64,000 bases of DNA from Pipra filicauda (Eukaryota; Chordata; Aves; Passeriformes; Pipridae): NCBI RefSeq assembly GCF_003945595.2, contig NW_024104332.1:1922001-1986000 (forward strand). Direction: 5' to 3'. The notes below the pieces were generated by a model. That model was not told the origin of the DNA, ran no database searches, and saw only the letters and a list, made by a program, of their open reading frames with translations. Below are positions 34,906 through 48,533 of the stretch, piece after piece (the stretch's first letter is position 1; every line of letters begins with the position of its first letter). The position numbers and the translations under genes are program-made.

Positions 34906-37379
34906 CATATGCACGTGCTTTGCTTTGCTACCAGCTTTCTGTTGCTGTACCCAGCAAAAGCAGGAAAAAAGGAACAAAAATCCGCAGCACTGCTCACCTA
35001 GCAAGCTTGCAGCAAAAGTCATCAAAGCTGCTTGGACAGCTGGCCAAGCAGTAGGATCTATGAAACTATGCAGGGATAAAGTGGCAGTAGATGTTTTTGG
35101 ACACATACCCAAACGTTTGAAGTTTGTATCCTCTTGTTTGGATAACCAGCTACTTTTCTCACTTTCTTCCACCTCCTGTTAGTAAACTGGGCCCTTGCAC
35201 TTCAGTAGAAAACCCATCGATATCCTAGGCATGAGCTAGGGCAGGGCCATGTCCCTACTCAATATGGAGTACCTGGAAAATCTCCCTTTGCACCAATTTC
35301 ATAGGAAATGTAGAAATCTGAAAGTTATAGCTTTAAAAAGCATGAAAGGCCCCTGCAGATGTGAGAGGCCACTAATCCAAGCCACGCAGCAGGAACACTC
35401 TCCAGCCCTAAAGCCCTGTCATGAGAAACTTAACCCCCCCACTGCCAATGCTGGTGGTCTCTGGGCTGGTGGAGACTGACAATGTAGTCTAGAGGAAACG
35501 CAAAGAATGGCTCCTAAATCACTTAATCGACTTGAAATCCCACCTTGTGATCACTTATCTGCCCTTAAAAGTCAAACCATGTAGGATCTAAACATATAAC
35601 TTCCCATGTGCCTCCAGGCAATTTGTGCTGTGGGGCCAGGAAGCAGCGCAGGGCAGACACAGCAGCCCCACAGTGGGTATGGAGACAGGCAATTCAGCAG
35701 GTGCTTTCTCACCTTCAGCTGCATGGCACAGTCATGTCCTACAAATGGCTCACAGACCTGCTTTCTTTTTTTTGCTGTAGGTTTATCTATTTCACCTTCA
35801 GAGCCTGCAGCTAATGAGCAGTGCCATTCTATCATTTTTATAGAGGCACTTTCCTGTGGGCCATTAAAACCACTCAGTGGCAATCTCTCAACAGCTTCCA
35901 GTGGGGTCTGAAACAACCACAGATGTCTGAAAACATGACACTTGATTCCAGACACATTCACAATGGATTTACTTTATTTTAAATAAGTTTACTGACATTG
36001 ATGAAGTGTTGCTCCAGATTCACATGGAGCACCAAGTGCAGCCAGCTCTGTGTGGCTTTTCAGGCAGTGATTCACATTGAGTGAGTCCACTTAACTATGA
36101 AAACATCTATTTGAAATTACTAATTTCCATGACAAATTAAAAGCTGTTCATCTTAACACATCCTGGCTGAAAAATCATCAACTGATTTAGCCATAACAGC
36201 AGAAGCCTCTTTTTAAGAGCCATGCTTCCTCTCCACAGACATAGCAGGAGACTAGGAAAAAGCATCACCAATGACAGGCTGCCTCATTATGAGATATTTG
36301 AAACTGCATACTTTTCCCTGGAAAGCTTTGGACTCTATGACAGACCATAAGTAATGTCCCTCATCTTCCGCAGCTGCAGAGTATCCTCTCAAAATTAAAG
36401 TGCTGCCAGGGAATTCAGAAGGTTGGACTGCAAAGGTCAGATATTCACCTGGCATAAATCAGCACAGCTTTATTGACTTTCATGGAAGTACAGGTGAAAA
36501 TCTTGTTGGAAGAGATGTCTTTATGCATTGCAGAGAATGGTGCCCAGGAAGCAGATTGTCAGCTGGCTAAAAGCAAATTTGTTCCACGGAAGTCACTGCC
36601 AGATGCCTCAGAAGTTGATGGCAAAGCTGACAGTGACTGGCATGGACATGCTCTGACCTCAGCATGCTCTGCTTTCAGAAATGAGTTTTGTTTGTGGCCA
36701 CCTATTGCTGAATGGCAGTTTGTAATTTACTCCCTCAAGCTTCTGGGGTGGCAGAAGAACAGCAACAGAGCAGTAAACAAAAATGCATGCAAGTTTATCT
36801 GACTTGTAAGCTTGAGGAGAGCAAAAATATTCTGAAATGAGAAGACAAAAGCTGTATTTACCCAAGCTTGCCCCCACTTGGTTTCTGCAGGATCCCTTCA
36901 GCTTTCCTGCTCTGGTACCCAAGCTTGTGTGGTGCCACTAACAGCCACTGACTTCAGAATAGTCCCTGGGTCATCCTCTCCTCACCTGCATTGGGCAACA
37001 AGGAGGCAGAACCAGAGGAGATACATTTGAGCTCCCCTCTTGCTTTACAGCCCCAAGGGTAAACTCAAACCAATGTCACCATTTCCAGAAGACACAATCC
37101 TTCCTGTCAGAGAATCTTGCTTTAAAATACCGCTATCAAGTAATGGTCTTTGGCCAGGAATTTTGTGCAGCCACCTAGCAGAACCCGAGATTGTGATAGT
37201 GGGGCTGATTTTAAGCCACCTTTTGAACATGTCTAACCGAGAACCCAGAATTTAAAGCACTTAATATTTATCAGCCTCTTCAAAATGCTGGCCCTTGCTT
37301 ATTAAGGAGTATAGCTGTACAAGAAGAGACAGAAGCTGCTCATGGGAATGATTTGATGTTCAGATTAAAAAGTCAAGAG

Positions 37380-37510
37380 CCCAGCAATATTTACTTATTT
37401 GGCTTTTAAACGAAGTTTGAAAAAAAAAAAGAAAAGAGGCCACGGTTAGCAGCAGCAAGGAATAAACTTCTCATTAGTGGGCTGTGCCAGATTCTTTATC
37501 TAAAAATAGT
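37380..37510. promoter_or_regulatory. Candidate AT-rich regulatory segment with a MEF2-type site
   Basis: CTAAAAATAG at 37500-37509 fits the MEF2 consensus YTA(W4)TAR exactly. Upstream, at about 37387-37415, lies an unrepetitive TA-rich stretch containing CAATATTTACTTATTTGG. A single motif of this sort is common by chance, so the call is weak and depends on conservation. Confidence 0.15.
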
Positions 37511-40500
37511 CTGTTCAGCAGCTTTGAAAAAACATCATTGTGTTTAATTGAGATGCCACAGTATATGCAAAAGAACAATCAGGATTATTACCTCTCTATT
37601 CTGCAATTTCACTTGTCAATTGCTGAATCTGATCTAGGTCTAAAACCACTTTGCAATATTAGAACTAACGGGCTGAGTTAAATGCAGAATTTGAGGATAT
37701 GAAGGGGTTTCTGCCATCCCTCTCTTTTCTGGGAATGTCTCAATAAAAAGTAGAATCAGCATCAGTTAATATTAATTTACACAACTAAAGAAGCAATCAG
37801 GTAATAGGCATAGAACGTGACTAAAACAAGAACCTTACAAGAGCATATGGCAAAGCTTGAATAAATCTAGGTCTGTACTAATAAAACCCAAATAAAGAAA
37901 CCTCCCATTTTACTTTCTAGAGCTACTCCAGTGGAGAGTAACAGAGGTCTTGCTCAAATCTTAGCGGTGAAAATTGCTGCAGGAGATGGTTATTTCTGTG
38001 TTATAGTCATTTGTAAATGATGATTTCATTTGTGGGCACAGAGGTTGATGTAAAGTGAAGTAAATAAAAATGCTCTTTAACTGCACCTTTCTAAGGGCAT
38101 CAATACTTTGCAACATCAATGTCTCTTTCATTGAAGAAAAACTGCAGGTCATGTTTCAGCTGAGCAGTCCTTTGCTGACATTTCCCAGCTCTAGGCTCTA
38201 ATGGACAGCAAGTGGAGGAAATTTTCATATATTTGTTGCTGGAGTGATCTTTTGCATAGAGGATTTCAGGATGTCACATAAATATTGCAGGCTCTTATTG
38301 ATTTGTGGAATAGGAAGTATACATGCAGAGAGCAAAGAAAGTCCATTTACACCATTGGCTGGTGGACTAGCAGCTTTACTAGAGGAACTTCCTAAAAGAA
38401 TCACTGTCCTGTATCCCTGGCCCATAAGTTTTCCTGTAAGAAAGGGCAGTATGGCCTGTCACAAACACACATCAGCCGTGGCAGCATTTCCCAGGTAGTT
38501 GAATTAATCTCCTGTTACAAACATCTAAAACAGCTTCACCAGAGCATTTGCATTCTCAGTAAAACCTGTAGCACCTTCAAATATCTGGGGTTTATGTGAT
38601 TTCAAAGGCCTTCCTCAGGTGACTTGGATTATAGGTTTTATCATGAATGGGGAAAAATCCATTTTCTTTGTAAATTCTAACAACAGGGATGGCTGGGACA
38701 AGTCACGATTGAAAGGAGATGGGTGAATGGGATATATGAGAATACTAAATAGTTGAGAAACATCCCAAATACATTTGTGCAATTATTGAGCTTCAGGAAT
38801 GTCATCTGCCTTTATAACACTCCTGAAAAAAATCTGATTTATCATTTTTGGAGTAGTACAGCTGTGCTAAACTTATCATGTTATACACCCTACCAAGTGA
38901 AGCACTGTCTACAGGAGAGCAGACAGGAATGTACCAAAGGGAAGGATATGTAACATCCCACAACAACAAAGGGTTTTGTAAATGTGTACAAGTGCTTTGT
39001 TGAGTGGAAAAGAATGACCAAAATGGGGTTTAAAATGCCACACTGATTTCTGGCACAGCACCAAGCTGGCACATCTCCCAGCTCTGTTCAATCTGGTTCT
39101 TTATTAGGCTGTGGCTGTACTGTAATTAATGATTATACAAGATACTATCTGGTTAAATCCCCCAGCCCCCCATTTTAGAATGTATTTGCTGCATTCTTCA
39201 TGTTTCTTCTGTTCAAATGAACATCCTTTCGGGGTCACCTGAATAGGGCTGACACCCAGCTTATTGCTCAGAGACCTGGGATCTCAGGGCCTGTGCTCAG
39301 TTGCCTCCTTTGCACAAGAGGAGTTAACAGCACTGCAGCACCTGCCTCAGTTTTGGTGGGGAAGACCAGTTTAACTAAAGCCCAGTTAAACACTGAGATT
39401 TTTTGCCAAACTGGATGCAAAAGAAAAAAGACAAATATTTTCTTCCTGCTCCTACAAAGATATGACCACGGAGAAAGATTTTACAGTGGAAATACTGATG
39501 GAAATTTGAAGAGCCCTAGAAACTATCACTATCTATAGCAAGGGTAGTTGGAGGCTAAAATTAATTATGCTCTAGAAGTCACATTTTTTTAAAAAAATCT
39601 CCAGGATCAAAACATGCTAGAATAAATTGTAAGAATATAGAGCATGGCATATCAGGGACTGCACCATTTACTAATCTGCACTATAACGTTCCCCACGAGG
39701 TAATATAAACTGTAAGAATCACCAGTCACAGAGAGGACAACACTTCACAGCATGTTGCAGACCCCCTATAGCCAATGGCACCCAAAGTACAGCTATTAAC
39801 ACTCACAGCTTGGGACAGGTTCTGCACTGGTTTTTCTTGCAAGGAAGACACGCTAAACCTGTTTGAGCCTGAGCACGAATACTTGTGAAAATAAAATAAG
39901 GGGAAAAAAATTTTACAAAAAGTCAGAATAAACTGCCAAACAGATGCCTGCCTTACTGGGTAAGTTGTAGATCAAATATATTTTAAGACGCTGGCAAAAT
40001 TTCAGGGTCAAGGTATATCTTTTTTGCAATTTCGGTGGCTTATGCTTCAGCAGCCGTCAGTGCAAAGTGGCAGGCACTCGCTTTCTGAAAGTAAAACATT
40101 TTGGGAGATACTACTGTCTATTAAAAACACATCCCATTGCAAATTCTCCTTGCTACAATTTTCTGTGTGTGCCGGTAAGAGGAAGAAAAGACAGTACACA
40201 TTTTGGATAATTACCAATGCAGAGGCCTTTCACCCCAGTATCTTTTCAGTGTTTTAGTACAACTGATGTCTAATGAACTTGTGCATGACCTTCAGAGGTA
40301 GCACTCCAAGAATGTCTTTTGGTCTCATTCCTGTTATATACCACATTTCAACACAAACATGACAAAAGAATTATAATTACAATATTGCAGTATAGTGTTT
40401 ACAGAAATAGCCAGATTTACTATTCAGTTCTGAGGACACATGCAGAGAAATGAGCTAACTATACACCCACCCATCTGAACGCTGACTACAGAGTTTATTC

Positions 40501-43464
40501 ATCCTGGTTGCAAAAATCATAAATAGAACAGGAAGGTGAATCAGAGGGTACTGCTTTATGGCTATAATCTTGCTTCCCTCTTCAGATCAGATGGCTGAGC
40601 TGAAAGAATTAAAACCCATCAGACATCACACCATATGTGTATGCTCAAAATGTTCAGTAAGGATAATACTCAATATATGGCATACCAAATATTTAAAGGG
40701 AGATTTTGGAGGCTGCTGTTTCTTGTGCATATAACTACGCTAAGGAGCAGGTTTGAAGAACATCTCCAAGCTTAAAGAATTCCTGATTTAAGTGCTTAAC
40801 TATATAGCTTAAAAATTTTATCTCCTTTGAGTTGCTTTTTACTAGTTGCATTTAACTTTACAGCTCCAGTTTTGCTTTCACCTGAATTTCAAAAATACGT
40901 TGAAAGCCCAAGAAAAAATCACTAGTTTTGCTCTGTCTGCAATTCAGTCAGGAAATAGCACACAGGAAAAACAGAATCACCAGTAAGCTGTGATTGCCAG
41001 TTACTTGACAGGTGGGTTTATTACCAGACATGGCAATTTACAGACACAATCTGACATTTTGAAATGCCTGTTCTCATATTGCCGTAAATTCCTCACTGCA
41101 ACTTACATTACATTTAGGAAACAATTCAGAAGGGTCTAAAAATCAACGTGACTCCAGCTGCTTCAATATCCCTTAAATCAAGACTATTTCATGTTAAGCA
41201 AAGTGGCAATGAATCTGAAGAGTTGGTATTTTGAGAAGGAGCAGTTTCTCTTATGCCCTCCAGAAAGAAAGGAGAGAAGAAGGTTGCAGGCCTTCCTCCC
41301 AGCTTTCAGTTCATTCAGCTCTCTGCATAGAAACCAAATGCAGACCTTAGTCACCCTGAAAGTGTTGGGGTGAAATCTCAGCATCAGCACTAACAGCCTC
41401 ACTAACTGCAGTGGAGCGGAATTTCACACCAAGCAATAATGTGAGAGAGAAAGGGAGCTAACAGCCAAATGTGTTTTGGTGGAAGAACCTAAGTATACCA
41501 CTATCTGGGGGTAAAAAAAGGCCGAGGATTCATGGACGAGTCTTTACCTTCTATTGCATTACACAATCATTTATTATATGAAATATTATTTGCATTATAT
41601 CCACACTTCACTATCATACTTATAATATCCTATTGCATTCAGCTCTACTGTCTGGCAAGTACCTACAAAAGACTCACAGGAACTGGTGCGAGAAGTGGCA
41701 AGCTAAGATTTTTCATTTCGTAGTTTTGGATCACCACATTACATTGCCTTGTCCTCTCCTGAGGAAGAAAGGTGGAGGACTCTATTGTCCTTCACCTGTG
41801 CTCTGAAAACATCATGGTGAGACTCAGCTTTTCATTTGCACAGCACCCAATGAAACAACGCTTGATGCCTTGGCCCTTTGTGCTCCACAAACCCTCCCCA
41901 GTTACTATCTAGTGGGTGTATTTCAGCAGCAGCTTTACGAGAGCCAGCATCACTGAGCTCATTTGGCATAAGCAAATAAAGTATCAAACAGATAAGGAAT
42001 ATCTTCTGCACCCAGCATCTGCCTTAGCTCACTGCAAGGCATCTTCTATCTCTAGGACAGGGGGAGGCAGAGGAGCTCCCCAGGCTTGAGGGAGAGGCCT
42101 GGGGCCTTGGGCAACCTTAGACCTGCAGTTCCCGCCAACTTCAAGGTGATCATTATATATCCCTACGTCTCTGTTTCCCCTCTATAAACCCATGAGAGCA
42201 TTTTCGTCCTCCAATGCACTTTCAGCCTCACTTGCTTTATGACTCAGGTTCCTCAGAAAAAAGGCACCCCTTTATGTGGCAGTTGCAGCACTACTCCAGT
42301 ATCACTGGCACCCCAGGGGATACTTTAAAACAAATACCAATACAAATCTTTACCAAACAATTGGCAGAACCCCCACCCTCACCAGGTACCAGGAATGTGC
42401 TGCAGATACTCCCCAGTGCTCCCTAGACTTCCCCAGTAAAGCCAGAGAAGATGAAGTACTGTGAGCAGAAGGCAACAATTATTATTTCAAGGTAAAAGCC
42501 AAGATGCCAAAATTCGCCTACCTGCCAAATGAAGAAGAGATACATTTGCACATTTTTCTAAAAGAACTTATACGAAGATCTGAAATGTGCAACTCCCAGG
42601 ACTGCAAATTATAAAGCACTTTTTCCTTTTCTTGTTTTCCTTTCATCTGAAAAAAAAGGGTTTTAAACACAAGTTCTTTGCAACGAAGGTCAGTGCGTAA
42701 AACACTGCTTTCTGCCACAGACCCAAGAGTCCCCTGAAAAAGGATCCTAGAAATAAATACACCTCTGCAAAACCCTCTAGCTTTGATAAAATAACATTTT
42801 GACTGAATTGTTGTTTTACCCACAGTGTTCTCACTAACTCCATTCCAGCAACAATTAAGAAACATTACATCTCCAATCCTGTCTCCTGTTCTGCAACCAT
42901 CATAAAGGATCTAAAACAAAAAGATATAGCCTTTTTTGTTCTTTTGTAAAACACTTTTAAATCTGCATTCTCACTTTATAGTACAGTTAGAAGCAATTTT
43001 ATTAAAGTATTTATGATTATGAAGGGCATAATAGGAAAATTATCCATCTCTCATTTTTCTACTGATTCATAATATGAGAACAGGAGTTCAAGCAATGAAA
43101 TCACCAACATGCCAGTGTCAAACAAATGAAAGATGTCACTTTACCTAGCATGTGGGCACCTTATGGATTTTCCTGTTGCAAAATGCCCCAATGTCAGATG
43201 GGGCTGAATGGAAATGCAATTGCACAGCACAGTTATGAATGCACAAGCATGGAGATGCCACTCCTGCACTGAGATACTCATGTTTTATCCTGACTGTGAA
43301 GGTAGAAGATGTTCCTGCACGCCCCAATCCATTTCTACAGCAGAATATCCATCATGTCATAATTAGAAAATTGCCCAGGACTAAGGTGACAGTGTTTCAT
43401 GCATGTGCAATTTTCCTGTTCATCGTTTCCAAGTCGCAAAATTGGACTTGGGCTGCCTGATTCC

Positions 43465-43570
43465 AGAGCTCCGCTGTTCAAATGCTAATTACAGGAGATA
43501 TTAATGATAGCACTACCGCTACTTTGTAAAGCAAACTGCATAACACTAGGTAATGAGCAATGAATGTGCA
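43465..43570. promoter_or_regulatory. Candidate homeodomain-motif-rich segment
   Basis: Contains GCTAATTACAGG and GATATTAATGATAG within 40 bp, followed by GGTAATGAGCAATGAATG. The segment is unrepetitive and has no useful open frame. The density of TAAT cores suggests a developmental enhancer, but this is inference. Confidence 0.2.
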
Positions 43571-45140
43571 ATCAAATCTGGAAGAGAGGGCGTTTCCAAG
43601 CCTTTAAACCTCAATATATTCCACAAACAGAATCAAATTCACAGCCAGAAATGCAAGACACAATTCCCTCAACTTTCACACGAAAGTAGATGTTCTCATT
43701 CCCTCAATACTCCTCTGGGGCCCCAGACAAGTAAGGTGATGGGAAGCTGATACATGAACAGATTTGGAAGGAGTGGTTGCATGCCCACTGTGCTACAGTG
43801 CAGGTCACAGGCAGAAGGTGGATGCAGCAGAGAGACAATGCTGCTTCAATGGTTAATGCACCTGACAGACAGCTTGGAATCAGTGTTTCTAACCAGTTTT
43901 TAACTTCTTGGAGTACTTTGTTTTCCCTGAAATGCAGAAATGAAAAATGATCTAGCTGATTGCCTCTAGTACATTTGATTCCAAAGGATGTAATTTACTT
44001 CCTTTGGAAATGGCTATGAGGAGTGTCAAAGAGACTCAAAACTTCCAGGACAGAAGCCACAGCACCATCTGGGATGTGAAATGAGGGACAATAGCCCCCC
44101 TGGATAGCAGCTACAATAAAATGAAGGATCATTACACTTGTTACACAGCTCTTTACATTTCCTTCTTTACTGGTGATTGCTAAGAACTGCCCTGAAGACA
44201 AGATGACAAGCTCAGATGAAACTTTTCAGCATGCCTTCTAAAATAGGGATTGTGTTTCAGCATGGGGCAGGGGGCTTTATGGTCTTGTCTATGTTGACAA
44301 GACTCACAAGTCAAAACACATACAAGAAAATAGAGATGAAGATCTGTAAGCAGGAATCCCTCCAATTTTCTCCAGTTTACTGGTATCTGATGGAAACCAG
44401 GAAAACAAATGCAGCCATTCCATGTGAAAATCAAACAAGCAAAGCTTTATTCACTCCTTGAAACAAGTAATATGTGTTCAGCTTCCACACCACATTAGAT
44501 TTTTTAGGAATCTGCACTCTGAAGAAAGAACACAAGAAATTCCTGCAGTATCCAAGCCAATGGGCTTGCCTTTCATGGGGAAAAAAAAAAGAACAAGACA
44601 AACCACAACAAATGACAAGCTTGGTATCCCAATGTTCACATAGTAATGCTTTGCTTTCAATGCTTGCTGTTCTGTTTTCATTGTGTAATTTTTTGTTAAC
44701 ATGTATTTATGCACACTAAAGATTACATAAAAGTCATTTGGCAAAGATAACGTGCAGTAGGATTTGGGATAATCCCATCAGCTTTGCATTTAGTACCCAG
44801 CTGGAAAAAGGGACAAGATCTACAACATCCTTTCTTGTTTACATAGTGTAATTTCTTTTGAGCTTTCTTGCAAGTGGATTTGCTGGAAAACATTGCTTTC
44901 TCTCCAGTAAGGTCAGCTTTCATCCCAGTCCAAAAAGTTGTGTGACCAAAGACAGTAAGGGAGATAGACTAAGGTAACCTTAAAGGCCAGGGCCTTTTCC
45001 ATTTCTTTCCCTGTACAAAACAAAACCCAAGTTTTTGACCACTTTTATAAGTCATGTGAGCAACATTTTGCAGAATAAATACAGAACTGTGAATTTACAG
45101 GGTCACAAAGCACTGCGCTGATGACCTGCAATTAGGCCTC

Positions 45141-45240
45141 AGGAGAGTAGGAGACAGGAGAAGAAAGAAAAAAAAAGAAAGAACTGATGTCTTAAGAAGA
45201 AAATAACAAAGAGAAGCAGAGAAAAAGAAGACAGAAACAG
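45141..45240. repeat. Purine-rich low-complexity tract
   Basis: Long stretches of G and A, including AGAAAGAAAAAAAAAGAAAG, are broken by few pyrimidines. This is ordinary low-complexity DNA. Confidence 0.7.
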
Positions 45241-46559
45241 ATACTGAAGTGAATTCTAAGTTATATTAAGTCATCCTTTCAAAAGCACCAAGTCTTGGCA
45301 GCAAATTAGAGGGGATCGTGGTCGTATGAACAAGGAGCTTCTGGCCACTTGGGTCAGCACAGAGATTGTCCTCTTTTTACGTGATGAGCCTCCCTGGGGG
45401 GCTCCTTTGGCCAGGTTTGGCGCTGCAATGCCTCTGTGGCAAGACTGAACTTCTTGGCAACGAATCCTACCGATGTCCAGCAGCACAGCAAGCAATCCCC
45501 CCTCTTCTAGCAAACTGCAGGGATGTCTCCGAGTGTTACATCCCACATCTACTAGATCATGGGACTGGCTTTTTATCTACATTGTTAAAGAAGTGAAAAG
45601 GTCCCAGACAGCAGCAACTGAAAACACGCTATGTGCATTTCAGGGCTCTTCTGTCTGGAGAACAGCCAGCTGAAACCAAATCACACTGGCATTTTATAAT
45701 AAAGCCACATCAGAAAACTACATATAAGCTACGTCTGGCTATATTTTCCCAGAGGAATAAACTGCATTTTTTCCTCAGGCTACTGCTCCTTAGGATTGTT
45801 TCAAGGGTTTTCAAATTACAGGAGTAACTACATTCTTCTAAGTCTTTGCCTCCTCTTCCTAATTAAAACATCTCTCAGAATTATCAAAGCAGATATATTA
45901 GCATACTGGGCCAACTGCCTTTCATTCTTAACAGTTCTCTGCATATCCAGAGAGAAGGACAGGGAAAAAAAATAAAAAAATTCAAAAGAACAGAGAGATA
46001 GGCTCCATTCTTTATATCAAATCAAATCTGCTTTAGCAGGTCTTTTCTGAGCTCCCCCTATCCTTACTGGCCATCACACTATTTTACAAAGCTGTCACCA
46101 TATGTGAGATACTTCGCTTCGGGGTGAAAATTATCAAGATGAAAGAATGACTTACTCCAATTCTATCAACCTTGTGAATCATTCATGTTCCTTACATGAA
46201 TCACAGCCGGCTACAGTACCTGTCAGATTCTGGACCTAAGCTTTTTACAATGTAACTTTTACCAATGATCATTCAAAATATTCTAATAACCCCCTTTCAG
46301 ATGCACACGTTGTGTGTTTGGCACACACCCCAAGACAAAACAATTCAGTGTATCATTCAGCATCTTGCTAAAGTGCCACAGTTTTAGCTGAAAGCTAAAC
46401 AGCCTTCTCTATAATGCAAGGACTGGCTTTGTTTATAATTTTTCAAAAGCTCCATCTAAGGATAAGTCAGCATTTTCCCCTGGGCTTTAGTAACAGCAGG
46501 TTTTAGATTCTTAAATGAAAACTGAAATAGGTGAAATCCAGAAGTAAGGAAGCCTGTAC

Positions 46560-46620
46560 CTGTGATCAGACTATCAGAGTAATAAATTATCAGATCATCA
46601 GCTATGCAAAATCGCATCTA
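46560..46620. promoter_or_regulatory. Cluster of ATCAG motifs with an octamer-like site
   Basis: ATCAG occurs four times within 37 bp (46565, 46573, 46589 and 46597), followed directly by TATGCAAAAT, which resembles the POU octamer. It is not a tandem repeat, because the spacing varies. A homotypic cluster of this kind may be a transcription factor binding site. The identity of the factor is not established. Confidence 0.2.
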
Positions 46621-46979
46621 AAGCTCACAAAAATTGCTAAGAATGCTCCAAGTTCGCCTTGTGAACTATTTAAACTCAATTCAGCACAATCTGGATGAAA
46701 TTTTATGGAAAATTAGTATTGAAGTATGCCATTCACACCTCAGTGTCTCCCCTTGAAAACCAGCTGTGTATTCTCAGACCCAATAAATTTTCTCTTCAAA
46801 CAGGTACTCCTTTGTGGCTAAATAAGATGTTTTATAACTAGGCTGCTGTCACACTTACATGCCTGACCAGGTCAATTCTGCCCTGAGGCTTTTGTATTGG
46901 TGCTGGATCCGTTGTTCCTGCCAGCACAGGTCTCACCAAGGCAGAGCAAAGTCAGCCCATATTCAGCTATCCAAACTTT

Positions 46980-47135
46980 TACTGCAGCAATGGGATTACA
47001 GTGAGGATTTGTTCAAAGATGAAATAAAGCGTTCATTTAAAGCCATTAAAAATAGTTGCCTTGCTGTCAGACTATTAATCGCCTGTCATAATATTCTTAC
47101 AGGTGATTATAAAAAGTATATTTCTGTGTAGTCAG
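46980..47135. promoter_or_regulatory. Candidate conserved regulatory element
   Basis: Within about 120 bp lie TTCAAAGATGAA (TCF/LEF-like), TTAAAAATAG at 47046-47055 (fits the MEF2 consensus), CTATTAATCG (homeodomain-like), CAGGTG (E-box) and TTATAAAAAG. The sequence is unrepetitive. This mixture resembles vertebrate enhancers, but every motif is short and the call rests on inference. Confidence 0.25.
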
Positions 47136-48524
47136 AACGCCCTTCTGTCAGCGCAGTGAATGAAGAGCCAGCAATAGGAACAGTCCCACAGCACAGAAAC
47201 ACTGCCACCTCCTGATCACCGGACAGGCAGCTGCCAAGGCACACACTCAGTGCATGACAAGCAGCGGGTACTTGTTTTAATCTAAATGCCAGTGACGTTC
47301 TCTAACGTGGCTTTGTCTCACTTTTTGGGCAAAGGCACACATTGTTCAGCTAATGTAGGATCATTCACTGAGCTGCAGTAACCCACCTTGGTGCCTGAGC
47401 TCTCAAACCCAACCTCTTTCCTTTCAGGTGCACGATCTTGATATTTCATTGCTGCTACACCAGAGACATCAGTAGTTACTCTCACTGCCAACCACAAAAA
47501 ATAGCAGATTTAGTTCTGGGAGACCATGGAAAGACGTGGTGTGAAAAGCTACAAAGCCTAATATATTGTCTTCATGCAGAAGTTGTTGCTAAACTTCACA
47601 TAAAAGCATAGAACAAAGCATCATGTCCTGAGCTGGTGCCGGTGCCCAGCCCCACTGCGGACCAAGAACCCACGCCCAGCCCTGCCTGCCAAAAAGCTTC
47701 ACCCCCAGCTCACCTGCAGTCACCTGGCAGGCAGGACCTGGGCAGCAGCACCCACTGCAACTCTGTGGAGACCGTAAAACACAGTGTTCTGGTGCACTCA
47801 CTGGAAATGAATAATTTCTTTTTCCCTCTGATTAATACCAATATGATCATGGCAAGGGCAAGAGTACATTTTATGCCTGGGCTGGTTAAATGTCATGATT
47901 ATTTTGCAAGGCATGTGGGTCTATGTCTGAGGCGTCCCTGTATTCATCACACTTCAGAGGCATAAATGAATAGTAGAAATTTGGGAGTTTTGGTTCAGTG
48001 ACAACAAGAAACTTTGTCAACAGAACAAGTGACCTGTTCCAAATTTCTGGTTATGATATATGGTAGAAAACATAAAATAAAGTAAGTAATATTAACAGAC
48101 AACAGCTATATTAAAATAGTATGTCCTTGAAATAGAGAATAAAAGAAAAATGTCATTCACTTCAAGTAAGACTTCTACTTTATCAAAGACTATGTTAGAC
48201 TCCATGTCCCAAAAGTAGTTCTAAATCAACACCACAGATTCAGCTCCTGGAAGTCTGGGTACTTTTGACATACTTTGCCGTGCCCCACTTACACTGGAAG
48301 CAGCTCTGAACAAATGCCCCTAGCACCTCGTCACGAGCAATAGATTCACCAAGATTCTCGTTCCCAAACATTCCTGAACTTGCAGACCAAGCCCTTTGGC
48401 AAAATGGCTGGGCAAAAATGTTGGCTTTTTAGAAGGAGGAGGAGATTGCCCCTTGACTCACAAGCAGTGTTAGCAGGTTGATTTGAAGAGGGCTTGGAGG
48501 GAAAATGAAGTTTGCTGACAGCAA

Positions 48525-48533
48525 CCCCCCCCC
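48525..48533. repeat. Poly-C run
   Basis: Nine consecutive C residues, likely length-variable. It lies at the edge of a GC-richer non-coding block. Confidence 0.8.
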
